DNA of 28,812 nt from Spirochaetota bacterium (GCA_963205035.1 CAUJII010000123.1:1-28812), one strand, 5' to 3'; numbered from the stretch's first letter, positions 7,611 to 15,767 are shown. Program-made: numbers and translations. Notes: generated by a model not told the origin, from the sequence alone.

Positions 7611-10600
7611 TGCGCCGCCTTGCTCTCTTAGCCGCTCTCACGTTGGCCGCGTTTGCAAGCCAAGCCTGCGTGGGGAAATTTCTCTCGAATTTGCTTTCGA
7701 CGGAAAACGCCAACTTCAAGCTCATGGAAGCTATTCCTGTTTCCAACGTAAAAATTCTCGTGGGTTTTAACAAACCACTCGATTATTCGCGCGGTGCGCT
7801 GACGCTTTCTAATTACTCGATTGCGGGGCTCAATTTGGTTTCTGTCGAAAAGGGTGCCGAGAGTAACCAGGTGTATTTGCGCTTAGACCCCAATGACTCC
7901 GTGCGTATGCTGCGCCAACTCTATACGCTGAAAGTGAGCGGCGTGCAAAATGTTTTCTGGGACGACCTTCTGCCCGGCGATGAAAACCGTAGCCGCGAGT
8001 TTATGGGCGCGCGTTGGTTGCGCGCAACGTGTTACGACGACACGAATACATTTACCTGCCCACCGAGCGGCACTTCGATGGGAGCGCCCGTCGTTGTCAC
8101 GGTGCGCGGCGATTACGCAAAGGGCACTAATTACCGGTGGGCGCTTTACAACGTTACGACGTCGAGTTATGTTACATCGGGTTTGGCGCATAGCCCATCG
8201 GCGCAGAGTCCCGTCATCGACATCAATACGACGTTCGTTGTTCCGAACACCATCGGCACCGGTGATTTTCGTTTGGAGATGCAAATCCAAGATAGCGATG
8301 GCGCGTGGCAGGGCGCAACCGACAAGACGGAACATCTCTTTACTGTCGATAGTTCTTCCGTGGACAATATCGCTCTCTCGAACACGCCGCCTGCAATGAC
8401 GAGCACAACAAAGACAGCCATCAATGTTGTGTACAGAAACTGTGTTGTTCCTCCGGGCTTTCCCAACGGGTATGTAGCGCCGTGTTATTCGCCATCGGCT
8501 CCCGATGCAAACCAAATACCGACTTACTACAAGTACCGCGTGGGTAAGAAGGCGGGCGTCGTCGCAACCGACTGCAACGGCGGCGGTTACACCTTTGCTG
8601 CGTGGAGCGCCGAGCGTGCGGCGAACTTGCCGATTGTCGAAACGCTCAGTACGAGCGAATGCTACAATGTGCAAGTCATAGCGGCAGATAACGTCCACAA
8701 CTACCAGTGCGACACCTCGAAAGCGGACGCGGACGTCGCCGGATGCACCAATCCCCTGGGACCGGGCGACCACAGTATCAACGATTTTTTTAGCACAAAG
8801 ACTTACCAAGAATCGCGCTTTCTTCTCGATACCACACCGCCTGTTGCCGTTCTCGACACGAATACGCTCCCCCCTCAAACGACATCGGCGACGAGCTTTG
8901 CGATTGTCGTCGATAGCACGGGGCTTGATAAGTACCGTTACCGCGTCATCGGTTCGGGTTTTTCAGGCGCATGGTCGACCGACAAAAACCCGGGTGCCAG
9001 CGGCGAGCTTATTACCGGAGCGGGATTAACGAACGGGAGCTACCGCATCGAGGCGATTGGAAAAGACGTTGCGGGTAACTATCAATCGGATTCGGGTTTG
9101 CCGGCTTCTTCGTATTGGGATTTCACCGTCGACACTTCAGCACCTACGGCAATTTTGACGTCGCATGCCGACTGCATGGGTGCAACGGGTCTTCCTCCCA
9201 ACCCCACGAACCGCAACTGCGTCGATATCCAAGTCGGTGGCACAGGCGTCACCAAGTACAAGTACAAATGGGTTACGGGGAATGTGTGCGGCGCTGGCGG
9301 GTATGGGGGAGAGCAAACTGCCGCGACTGACTTCATTACAACGGGCCCGGCTTGGGCCGATGGAACGACTTATAGCCTCTGCGTTATTGGCTCCAATGGC
9401 ACAGTCTATCAAGGCGAAGCCGAAACTGCCGTCACGCGGCATACTTTTGCATACGATATTACTCCTCCCAATTCACAAATTGGCGCGTGGGTAAACCCCG
9501 CCACGTCGTTGGCGACAAAGTCGACGGTCTTGGATCAAGTTTCCGTAAGTATTGCAAAATCGGGCGCCGAAGAAATTATTTATTTCAAGGGAGTCGTCAC
9601 CAACGCAGTGTGCCCCACTGCAGCGACGCTTTCAAACCCATCGAACGAATCGACGTATCCTACGACGTCGCCGCAATCGCCTCTTCAAAAAATTGGATTG
9701 GCAATCGGAACAGTGCATATTTGTTTTATTGCGCGCGATGCGGCAGGCAACTGGGAAACGACGACGCACGATGTCTCGTATACGCGCTTTGAACCGCCTG
9801 CGCCCGCAGACGGGGGCGGAGCTAACGATGCGCAGTATACAAACACGTTCAACTTTACTTGGGTCACGGGCCCTACAGGAATTCCCACCGGTACGCAAAA
9901 AATTTCAGTGCGCGTCTGCAAAGACGCAGCGTGCGCAAGCCCCTTACCCGGAATGAATAACGGCAAAGACGTCTGTACGTCTGTGGGAGTCTGCGACGTA
10001 ACTTCTTCCGCCACGCTGGGCGACGGGTGCGCGGGCTTGGATTGCATCAAGCAAGCCAACGACGCGTCGTATTTCGCGCAGCTCAAGGTGACCGATTCGA
10101 TTGGACAAGAAAGCGTTTTTGGTCCGGTGTCAGACGGTAAAATTGTAACGGGGCAGGTAACTGGTATCTTGCGTAATTCTTTCAACGCGCCGATTGCAGG
10201 CGGAACGCTCAAGATTTTCGACAAGACGTGTGCTGCACAAATTGGCGGCGATGTTACAAGCGCCGGCGACGGCTCTTTTACATTCTCGTTGGGTGCGGGG
10301 CATCCCCTGCCCATTTTGCTTCCCGCAAACGGATACTGCGTTAAAGCGACTTCCGGTGCGCTGCAGGCCACCAAAAAATTCATCGAGGCAAAACCCGGTG
10401 TCGTAACGAATGTGGGAGCTCTCTACGCGGTCGATACGTCGGGTACGCCGGGCTGTCTCTTGGGCGCCGTTGTCGATGGCTCGACAGGGTCGCAGCTTCT
10501 CTTAGCAAATGCAACCTTCACTCTCAAGGACTTCGACAACAATACCGTCGCTTCAACGCCGGCGCTCGACCCCGATGGCAAGCAATTTGTATTCCCGAGC

Positions 10601-11476
10601 GCATGTCTCAACAGTTGGGGTAGTGCGCCTTACAACGCGCCAACGTATACGCATGCATCGGGCATCACTCCGGGCGTCTATACGTTGACAGTCTCCATTC
10701 CCGAATACTATACGATCAACGAGACTGTAGCCGTCGCAAGCGCTACGACTGCGAATGCCGGTTACTTGCCGGCAGTCAAGACTTTTGCAACAGGTTCAAA
10801 ACAAATCAAGATTATTTTGACTTGGGGTACTGTTTCGAAAGATTTTGACTTGCATTTGGTCGGTCCGTCTTCGGGCATCGATTGCCAACCGTACAACGAA
10901 GCGGCGATAGAGAATACGACCGCGAGTAAATTCCATGTTTCATTCCAGCAGCGCTATTGCGCAGAGACGGGTACCAGCGGGCCTATCGGCTCGACAAGTC
11001 TTGCGGTCGACGACAGCTACGAGTATGGACCGGAGATTATCAATTTTTATACCGGATTTGCGGATGGGACGTATAAACTTTCGGTTTTCAACAACGATGC
11101 TACCGCGCTCAATTGGAACCAATCGAAAGCGCGTATCGACATCTACGCTGGCGATTTTTTTACGGGCGGCGGCGGGCTCATGAAGACAGTTCTAAACAAC
11201 GGCTCGTCGACAGACCGAGGTTGGAAGGCGTTACGCCTTATCGTTGCCGGTACAACGCTCACCATCGACGACACGACAGGTGTTGGGTACGCGGCGTGGA
11301 CTTACGGTACGGGTTCTTTCACCTGCGGCTCTGGTCGTATCAACGGGCCGTCAGATGGACTGACCGTAGGTGCGTTGCCGCCAGCGGGACAGTATCCGAA
11401 AGATCCGAATTTGGATTGCGGTCTTTTTTCAAACGGAGCGACAGTTGCTGGCGGTGCCGGACCACTCGATTGGTAG
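7610..11476 (+). CDS. Giant modular lipoprotein with Ig-like repeats and YfaP-like C-terminal domain
   Basis: This 1288-residue partner of the preceding lipoprotein has unknown function. The signal peptide ends ASQA-C20. A Big-like N-terminal domain (about 36-130) is followed by Ig-like modules whose boundaries show VDSSS (246), LDTTPP (about 406), VDTSAP (507) and YDITPP (about 615). Next come a fibronectin-like segment (about 745-845), two carboxypeptidase-regulatory/Cna-B-like domains (about 847-935 and 945-1060), and a DUF2135/YfaP-like domain (from about 1064; D1078-F-D-L-H, G1140-PE) with a Gly/Cys-containing tail. There are 28 Cys besides the lipid Cys, again even. It lacks the propeller of its neighbour. 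The ATG uses the last base of the upstream stop (TAATG), implying translational coupling and joint production. The two probably arose by duplication of a common architecture, which is inference. Confidence 0.8.
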   Translation: MRRLALLAALTLAAFASQACVGKFLSNLLSTENANFKLMEAIPVSNVKILVGFNKPLDYSRGALTLSNYSIAGLNLVSVEKGAESNQVYLRLDPNDSVRMLRQLYTLKVSGVQNVFWDDLLPGDENRSREFMGARWLRATCYDDTNTFTCPPSGTSMGAPVVVTVRGDYAKGTNYRWALYNVTTSSYVTSGLAHSPSAQSPVIDINTTFVVPNTIGTGDFRLEMQIQDSDGAWQGATDKTEHLFTVDSSSVDNIALSNTPPAMTSTTKTAINVVYRNCVVPPGFPNGYVAPCYSPSAPDANQIPTYYKYRVGKKAGVVATDCNGGGYTFAAWSAERAANLPIVETLSTSECYNVQVIAADNVHNYQCDTSKADADVAGCTNPLGPGDHSINDFFSTKTYQESRFLLDTTPPVAVLDTNTLPPQTTSATSFAIVVDSTGLDKYRYRVIGSGFSGAWSTDKNPGASGELITGAGLTNGSYRIEAIGKDVAGNYQSDSGLPASSYWDFTVDTSAPTAILTSHADCMGATGLPPNPTNRNCVDIQVGGTGVTKYKYKWVTGNVCGAGGYGGEQTAATDFITTGPAWADGTTYSLCVIGSNGTVYQGEAETAVTRHTFAYDITPPNSQIGAWVNPATSLATKSTVLDQVSVSIAKSGAEEIIYFKGVVTNAVCPTAATLSNPSNESTYPTTSPQSPLQKIGLAIGTVHICFIARDAAGNWETTTHDVSYTRFEPPAPADGGGANDAQYTNTFNFTWVTGPTGIPTGTQKISVRVCKDAACASPLPGMNNGKDVCTSVGVCDVTSSATLGDGCAGLDCIKQANDASYFAQLKVTDSIGQESVFGPVSDGKIVTGQVTGILRNSFNAPIAGGTLKIFDKTCAAQIGGDVTSAGDGSFTFSLGAGHPLPILLPANGYCVKATSGALQATKKFIEAKPGVVTNVGALYAVDTSGTPGCLLGAVVDGSTGSQLLLANATFTLKDFDNNTVASTPALDPDGKQFVFPSACLNSWGSAPYNAPTYTHASGITPGVYTLTVSIPEYYTINETVAVASATTANAGYLPAVKTFATGSKQIKIILTWGTVSKDFDLHLVGPSSGIDCQPYNEAAIENTTASKFHVSFQQRYCAETGTSGPIGSTSLAVDDSYEYGPEIINFYTGFADGTYKLSVFNNDATALNWNQSKARIDIYAGDFFTGGGGLMKTVLNNGSSTDRGWKALRLIVAGTTLTIDDTTGVGYAAWTYGTGSFTCGSGRINGPSDGLTVGALPPAGQYPKDPNLDCGLFSNGATVAGGAGPLDW

Positions 11477-11505
11477 TCTGGACTTAGCGCAGAAAAATTC
11501 GTACC

Positions 11506-11544
11506 AGCGAGTTCTAAGCCTAAACTCTCAGGCTGTAACTCGCT
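11506..11544 (+). terminator. Long bulged hairpin after the lipoprotein pair, possible terminator
   Basis: An 8-bp outer stem (AGCGAGTT 11506-11513, AACTCGCT 11537-11544) and a 5-bp inner stem (AGCCT 11517-11521, AGGCT 11530-11534) enclose an 8-nt loop. It starts 29 nt after the lipoprotein stop. No continuous T-run follows (only short T/A-rich sequence from 11553), so classical intrinsic termination is uncertain. It could instead act as a 3' end stabiliser or Rho-pausing structure. Confidence 0.5.
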
Positions 11545-11568
11545 AAGCCACAGTTTCTTGAAAAATGT

Positions 11569-11597
11569 TTGACAATCTGTAATCATAGTTATATGCA
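11569..11597 (+). promoter_or_regulatory. Possible promoter of the toxin-antitoxin operon
   Basis: A perfect -35 hexamer TTGACA lies at 11569-11574. About 16-17 nt downstream is TAT-containing sequence (11591-11597), a weak -10 match. Transcription would then start near 11600, at or just inside the antitoxin start codons (ATG at 11597 and 11603), and no Shine-Dalgarno sequence is seen upstream. This fits a leaderless message but is only a prediction. Confidence 0.4.
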
Positions 11598-11896
11598 TGA
11601 CCATGGTTAGCATAATAACAGATTTTCTCTCCGAAGAGGTTTCCAAGTCAAAACTCAAGGCGCAAATGTTAGGCATTTTTCGTCGGCTGGAAGAAGAGGG
11701 CGGCGAGCTCATCGTGACTGACAACGGTCGTCCAACTCTCAAGGTTGTTCCGATCCGTCAAAAAATCTCGGCAGCGATTCTTTTTGCAGACCAGCGTAAG
11801 AAAATTGCCGAAGGTAAAATGGCTTTTCCTTCGCGCAGCGCTGTCTTGGCACCTATAGACGCCGAAGACTATGCAATGGACGGTGCTCCACTCTAG
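11597..11896 (+). CDS. Phd/YefM-type antitoxin of a type II toxin-antitoxin pair
   Basis: This 99-residue protein resembles the Phd/YefM (prevent-host-death) family. The conserved block VSKSKLKAQMLGIFRRLEEE, followed by GGELIVTDNGRPTLKVVPI (about residues 15-54), is the typical DNA-binding dimer core. The C-terminal half (about 55-99, acidic toward its end) would wrap the toxin. Antitoxins of this type neutralise the partner and repress their own promoter. The start is ATG 11597 or, two codons later, ATG 11603; neither has a visible Shine-Dalgarno. A PIN-domain toxin gene follows 16 nt downstream. The pair sits alone between the lipoprotein block and the tuf operon, which suggests insertion as a mobile module. 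Confidence 0.8.
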   Translation: MTMVSIITDFLSEEVSKSKLKAQMLGIFRRLEEEGGELIVTDNGRPTLKVVPIRQKISAAILFADQRKKIAEGKMAFPSRSAVLAPIDAEDYAMDGAPL

Positions 11897-11912
11897 GCGC
11901 GAGCGAGAATTC

Positions 11913-12299
11913 ATGGTGCTCCTCGACACACACGCGCTGCTTTGGTATACCCACAAGCCCGAAGAGTTGTCGGCAAAGGCTCTCCAAGAGATTGAGAAAG
12001 CAAGCCGCGCGATTGTGTACGTTTCCGCAGCGACATTCTGGGAGATTGCACTCAAGGTGAAAAAAGGCACACTTCCTTACGAATTGGGAGTTCCCCATTA
12101 TCGAAACCAAGTTTTTAAGATGGGGTTTGTTTCTATTTTGCCGGTAGACGAGTGGGCGTTTATGGAGGCGGCGACGATGGACTTTCCGAACCGCGACCCC
12201 GTGGATCGCATTCTTGTCGCCACCGCGAAGCGGCATAAGCTGAAGCTCGTCAGTTGCGACACGGTGATCCGTTCGGTCTACCGTAAGACAGTCTGGTGA
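11913..12299 (+). CDS. vapC: PIN-domain ribonuclease toxin, VapC-like
   Basis: This 128-residue protein is a PIN-domain endoribonuclease toxin. The N-terminal LLDTHALLWY carries the first catalytic Asp. SAATFWEIALKVKKG supplies the conserved Glu, and RDPVDRILVATAKRHKLKLVSCD supplies the further acidic residues near the C-terminus. VapC-type enzymes cleave RNA, often tRNA or rRNA, using Mg2+ bound by these acids. An in-frame ATG at 11871 would overlap the antitoxin by 26 nt. I prefer ATG 11913 because PIN toxins start immediately before the LLDTH strand and a GA-rich GAGCGAGAA lies upstream. The antitoxin directly upstream is Phd-like, a common partner. The acidic residues look intact, so the toxin is probably active. 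Confidence 0.87.
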   Translation: MVLLDTHALLWYTHKPEELSAKALQEIEKASRAIVYVSAATFWEIALKVKKGTLPYELGVPHYRNQVFKMGFVSILPVDEWAFMEAATMDFPNRDPVDRILVATAKRHKLKLVSCDTVIRSVYRKTVW

Positions 12300-12585
12300 T
12301 CGATGGCCTTCGGCTAAAGCTCCGCAATTCTCACAAAATTTCCATCCAAAAACCCTATTTTGATTGTCCCCCTGACCCTGTTTCAAAAAATGCCTATCTG
12401 TACTTGGTGGTTCTGACACAGGCTTTCGCCTGTCGGGGGAACCTGGATTACAAAACCAGTGCGAACTTTAATAATTGAGGCTTTGTCATGCAGACGGCCC
12501 GGGTCATCGGAAGCGGCATTTGTTGCTGAAGATAATCCAGCGGGTGCAGTGTGTGATAGAGCCGAACGTTTTGAGGAGAACGTAA
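12300..12585 (+). other. Non-coding region and tuf leader
   Basis: There is no convincing gene in this 286-nt gap. It contains a 6-bp hairpin with a TTTC loop (12418-12433) lacking a T-tract, a small CTGG/CCAG hairpin (12443-12459), a promoter candidate at 12448-12475, and about 100 nt of probable tuf leader. Just before tuf, ACGTT (12566-12570) and AACGT (12579-12583) can pair and display the GAGGAG ribosome binding site in the loop. This may tune initiation of EF-Tu synthesis, though the 5-bp stem is weak. Confidence 0.5.
12448..12475 (+). promoter_or_regulatory. Candidate promoter of the tuf-S10-spc-alpha locus
   Basis: TTACAA (12448-12453) and AATAAT (12470-12475, 5 of 6 to TATAAT) are separated by 16 nt. 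Transcription would begin near 12482, leaving a leader of about 100 nt before tuf. It is the best promoter-like sequence in the gap upstream of the 30-plus-gene translation locus. The region just upstream is not strikingly A/T-rich, so no clear UP element is seen. Confidence 0.45.
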
Positions 12586-13791
12586 ATGGCTAAGGAAAAA
12601 TTTGACAGAAGTAAACCCCACGTAAACGTAGGCACAGTAGGCCACGTTGACCACGGCAAAACCACATTGACAGCGGCAATTACAACAGTGCTCGCAAGAA
12701 AATTCGGCGGTAAGAACAAGGCGATTGCATACGCCGAAATCGATAACGCGCCCGAAGAGCGCGCGCGTGGTATTACCATCGCGACGAGCCACCAAGAATA
12801 CGAAACGGCAAACCGCCACTACGCGCACGTTGACTGCCCGGGCCACGCCGACTATGTAAAGAACATGATTACCGGTGCCGCGCAAATGGACGCCGCGATT
12901 CTCGTTGTGTCTGCGGTTGACGGTCCCATGCCTCAAACCCGCGAACACATTCTGTTGGCGCGCCAGGTGGGCGTTCCACAAATCGTAGTTTTCTTGAACA
13001 AGATCGACATGCTGCCCGAAGCAGACCGCGCTGAAATGCAAGAGCTCGTTGAGATGGAAGTCCGCGACCTACTCAATAAGTATAACTTCCCCGGCGACGA
13101 AATTCCTTTTATCGCAGGTTCTGCGCTTAAGGCTGTCGAAGGCGACACGTCGGATATCGGCGAAGGCGCAATTCTTAAACTCGCAGAAGCGCTCGATTCT
13201 TATGTGAAAGATCCCGTACGTATCGTAGATAAGCCGTTCCTTATGCCAGTCGAAGACGTGTTCTCGATTACTGGCCGTGGTACGGTTGTAACAGGCCGCG
13301 TCGAGCGCGGTCAAGTCAACGTGAACGAAGAAATCGAAATTATCGGTATTCGCGACACGCAAAAGACGATTGTAACAGGTATCGAGATGTTCCGTAAGCT
13401 CCTCGACTTCGGTCGTGCGGGCGATAACGTCGGCCTCTTGCTCCGTGGTACTAAAAAAGAAGACGTAGAGCGCGGCCAAGTTGTCGCAAAGCCCGGTTCG
13501 GTCACTCCGCACAAAAAATTCTCTGGCGAAGTGCTGGTTCTCACGAAGGATGAAGGTGGAAGACACACGCCGTTCTTCGATAAATACCGTCCGCAGTTCT
13601 ACTTCAGAACAACTGACGTTACAGGGACAGTCAACTTGCCTACGGGCGTTGAAATGGTTAACCCCGGCGACAACGTTACAATTACTGCCGAGCTCATCAG
13701 CCCAATCGCAATGGAAGAAGGCCTCCGTTTCGCTATCCGCGAAGGCGGTCGTACCATCGGCGCGGGTGTTGTCGGCAAGATTATCGAGTAA
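12586..13791 (+). CDS. tuf: Elongation factor Tu
   Basis: This 401-residue GTPase delivers aminoacyl-tRNA to the ribosomal A site. The P-loop GHVDHGKT (19-26), switch I ARGITIATSH (60-69, with the Mg-binding Thr64), switch II DCPGHADY (83-90, catalytic His87) and base-recognition NKID are all present, followed by the two beta-barrel domains ending in GGRTIGAGVVGKIIE. NKID replaces the NKCD of E. coli; both fit the NKxD consensus. A GAGGAG ribosome binding site lies 7 nt before the ATG. rpsJ follows after 6 nt, so tuf heads the ribosomal protein operon. No truncation is seen. Confidence 0.98.
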   Translation: MAKEKFDRSKPHVNVGTVGHVDHGKTTLTAAITTVLARKFGGKNKAIAYAEIDNAPEERARGITIATSHQEYETANRHYAHVDCPGHADYVKNMITGAAQMDAAILVVSAVDGPMPQTREHILLARQVGVPQIVVFLNKIDMLPEADRAEMQELVEMEVRDLLNKYNFPGDEIPFIAGSALKAVEGDTSDIGEGAILKLAEALDSYVKDPVRIVDKPFLMPVEDVFSITGRGTVVTGRVERGQVNVNEEIEIIGIRDTQKTIVTGIEMFRKLLDFGRAGDNVGLLLRGTKKEDVERGQVVAKPGSVTPHKKFSGEVLVLTKDEGGRHTPFFDKYRPQFYFRTTDVTGTVNLPTGVEMVNPGDNVTITAELISPIAMEEGLRFAIREGGRTIGAGVVGKIIE

Positions 13792-13797
13792 CAGAAT

Positions 13798-14106
13798 ATG
13801 GCCGCTCAGAAGATTCGCGTAAAACTCAAGTCATTCGACCAGCGGCTGCTTGATCAGTCGACGGGAGAAATAGTCGGTACGGTAGAGAGGACCCGCGCTA
13901 AAATCGCGGGCCCCGTGCCGCTACCGACAAAAGTCGAAAAGTTTACGGTGCTCCGCTCGACGTTCGTCTATAAAGACGCACGGGATCAATACGAAATGCG
14001 CACGCACTCGAGACTCATCGACATTCTCGAACCGACAGAAGACACTATCGACGCGCTGATGAAGTTGCAACTTCCAGCGGGTGTGATGGTCTACATCAAG
14101 TCATAA
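13798..14106 (+). CDS. rpsJ: 30S ribosomal protein S10
   Basis: This 102-residue head protein of the 30S subunit (NusE, which also joins NusB in antitermination) shows KIRVKLKSFDQRLLDQS, GPVPLPTK with the long loop contacting 16S rRNA, and HSRLIDILEPT and LPAGVMVYIK. Length and motifs are normal. It starts 6 nt after tuf with only a weak AACAGAAT upstream, suggesting coupling to tuf translation. Confidence 0.97.
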   Translation: MAAQKIRVKLKSFDQRLLDQSTGEIVGTVERTRAKIAGPVPLPTKVEKFTVLRSTFVYKDARDQYEMRTHSRLIDILEPTEDTIDALMKLQLPAGVMVYIKS

Positions 14107-14133
14107 GACAAAGGATTAGAAAGGGATTTCACT

Positions 14134-14766
14134 ATGAAAAAGGGACTTCTTGGAAAAAAAATCGGCATGCTGAGCGTTTGGAATGACGCAGGCGAGCAAG
14201 TGGCAGTCACTGCAGTTCAAGCAGGTCCCTGTCCTGTTCTACAAATCAAGACACCTGAAAAAGACGGATACAGTGCTGTCCAGATTGGTTTTGGCGACAT
14301 CGCAGAAAAGGCGTTGAGCAAAGCGCAAAAAGTACACCAAAAAGCAGCCAAAGAAAAAACGAACAAATTTAGCCGCGAGGCATTAGAGCTGCGCGGTTAT
14401 ACGACCGACAAGGCGCTGGGTGACACCATCACCTGTGAGCTCTTTACCGTTGGCGAAAAGATTTTCGTTCGTGCGACGAGCAAGGGCAAGGGTTTTGCAG
14501 GTACCGTAAAAAGATATAACTTCAGCGGTGGTCGCATGACGCACGGTTCAAAATTCCACCGTGCGCCGGGCTCCATCGGGAACCGCAAAATCCCCGGGGA
14601 AGTGCAAAAGGGCAAAAGAATGCCTGGCCATAAGGGTGCGAAAAGTGTTACCGTCAAAAATATTGAAATCTTTAAGATCATGCCTGAAGATAATGTCGTA
14701 CTACTCAAAGGCGCAATACCAGGAGTCAAAGGGGCAACAGTCTTCTTATACCAAAATCAAGGATAA
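14134..14766 (+). CDS. rplC: 50S ribosomal protein L3
   Basis: This 210-residue early-assembly protein of the 50S subunit reaches the peptidyl transferase centre through its extended loop. Recognised by the N-terminal GLLGKKIGML, the loop RMTHGSKFHRAPGSIG, and KGKRMPGHKGAKSVTVKN. GAAAGGGA about 7 nt upstream supports the start. Its last sense codons CAAGGA before TAA double as the ribosome binding site for rplD, whose ATG lies 2 nt after the stop. Confidence 0.97.
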   Translation: MKKGLLGKKIGMLSVWNDAGEQVAVTAVQAGPCPVLQIKTPEKDGYSAVQIGFGDIAEKALSKAQKVHQKAAKEKTNKFSREALELRGYTTDKALGDTITCELFTVGEKIFVRATSKGKGFAGTVKRYNFSGGRMTHGSKFHRAPGSIGNRKIPGEVQKGKRMPGHKGAKSVTVKNIEIFKIMPEDNVVLLKGAIPGVKGATVFLYQNQG

Positions 14767-14768
14767 AT

Positions 14769-15464
14769 ATGGCAGCCATCAAAACATATACAAATTCGGG
14801 TTCAGCTTCGGGTACAGCGACAGTTTCCGACAAGATTGCCAATCTGAAAGTTAATAAGCACCTCATTTGGGAAGTCGTTAAAGCGGAACAGGCGAACGCA
14901 CGCCAGGGAACGCACAAGACCAAGACAAAAGCCGAAGTTTCCGGCGGCGGCAAGAAGCCGTGGAAGCAAAAAGGCACCGGCAACGCACGCCAAGGTTCTA
15001 TCCGTTCGCCCCAGTGGAGACATGGTGGCATTGTGTTTGGTCCTCTGCCGCGCAGCTATACCGATAACATTTCACGCCAGAAGAAACAAGTGGGAGTGGC
15101 GCACATCTTGGCTCTCAAGGTTCAATCGAATAAGATCGCCGTCTATGACGGACTTCATTTAGAAAAACCCTCTTCTAAGACGGCGTTCCAGACGCTTGCG
15201 AAGATCACCGAAGCGGCGCAGTTCCAAACCGAAGGCCGTGCGAAGAAAAAATTGCGTGCAAGCAGCAATGACGCACGCCACTCGATTGCAGTCATCATGG
15301 CTGCAGCTGAATTCAAAGACACTAAGTCAATGCGTAACATCCCTTGGGTGAAACCTTTGAATGCGTCGCGGTTGGCGGCAACGTCGCTTTACTATAACGA
15401 AGGTTTAATCATCAGCAAGGCTGCGCTCGCAGAGTTGGATTCAAAATTCTCGGCGGTATTGTAG
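14769..15464 (+). CDS. rplD: 50S ribosomal protein L4
   Basis: This 231-residue exit-tunnel protein shows the tunnel loop GGGKKPWKQKGTGNARQGS and RSPQWRHGGIVFGP, where macrolide-resistance changes occur in other bacteria; no known resistance pattern is evident. The N-terminus (about residues 1-20, Ser/Gly/Thr-rich) diverges from the usual family. In enterobacteria L4 represses its own operon, but no equivalent leader structure is identifiable here. Initiation relies on AAGGA inside the end of rplC. Confidence 0.96.
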   Translation: MAAIKTYTNSGSASGTATVSDKIANLKVNKHLIWEVVKAEQANARQGTHKTKTKAEVSGGGKKPWKQKGTGNARQGSIRSPQWRHGGIVFGPLPRSYTDNISRQKKQVGVAHILALKVQSNKIAVYDGLHLEKPSSKTAFQTLAKITEAAQFQTEGRAKKKLRASSNDARHSIAVIMAAAEFKDTKSMRNIPWVKPLNASRLAATSLYYNEGLIISKAALAELDSKFSAVL

Positions 15465-15471
15465 GTAAAAT

Positions 15472-15756
15472 ATGAATGTGTATGATGTAATTAAGAAGCC
15501 CTTGATTTCAGAGAAAATTGAAGGACTCAGAGCGCAAAACTGCTATGTGTTCGAGATTGATCTCAATGCAAACAAGACTCTTGTAAAGCAGGCGATTCGC
15601 AAAATATTCGGTGTGACGCCTGTCAAGGTCAACACGCTGGTTCTGCGCTCAGAGCCTAAGACCAATAAGTACAAAATTGGTTATGGACCGCGCCGCAAGA
15701 AGGCGTACGTGTTCTTGGGTAAGAACGATAAAATTACACTTTTTGAAGGTGTCTAA
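15472..15756 (+). CDS. rplW: 50S ribosomal protein L23
   Basis: This 94-residue protein at the exit-tunnel mouth is the docking site for trigger factor and SRP. Typical segments are DVIKKPLISEKIE at the start, YVFEIDLNANKTLVKQAIRKIFGV in the middle, and GYGPRRKKAYVFL near the end. Length is normal. It lies 7 nt after rplD and 11 nt before rplB. Confidence 0.96.
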   Translation: MNVYDVIKKPLISEKIEGLRAQNCYVFEIDLNANKTLVKQAIRKIFGVTPVKVNTLVLRSEPKTNKYKIGYGPRRKKAYVFLGKNDKITLFEGV

Positions 15757-15767
15757 AAGGCAAGACT

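Noticed and set aside
7883..8878. 331-codon open frame on the minus strand inside the second lipoprotein gene
   Set aside because: It lies opposite a well-supported exported protein, is Arg/Val-rich in the way of an antisense shadow, and shows no recognisable domain or ribosome binding site.
11871..11912. Upstream ATG for the PIN toxin, overlapping the antitoxin
   Set aside because: The extra 14 residues have no place in the PIN fold, which starts at MVLLDTH.
12400..12480. tRNA-like hairpins upstream of tuf
   Set aside because: The CTGG/CCAG hairpin could mimic an anticodon arm, but there is no T-arm, no D-arm and no 7-bp acceptor stem on either strand.
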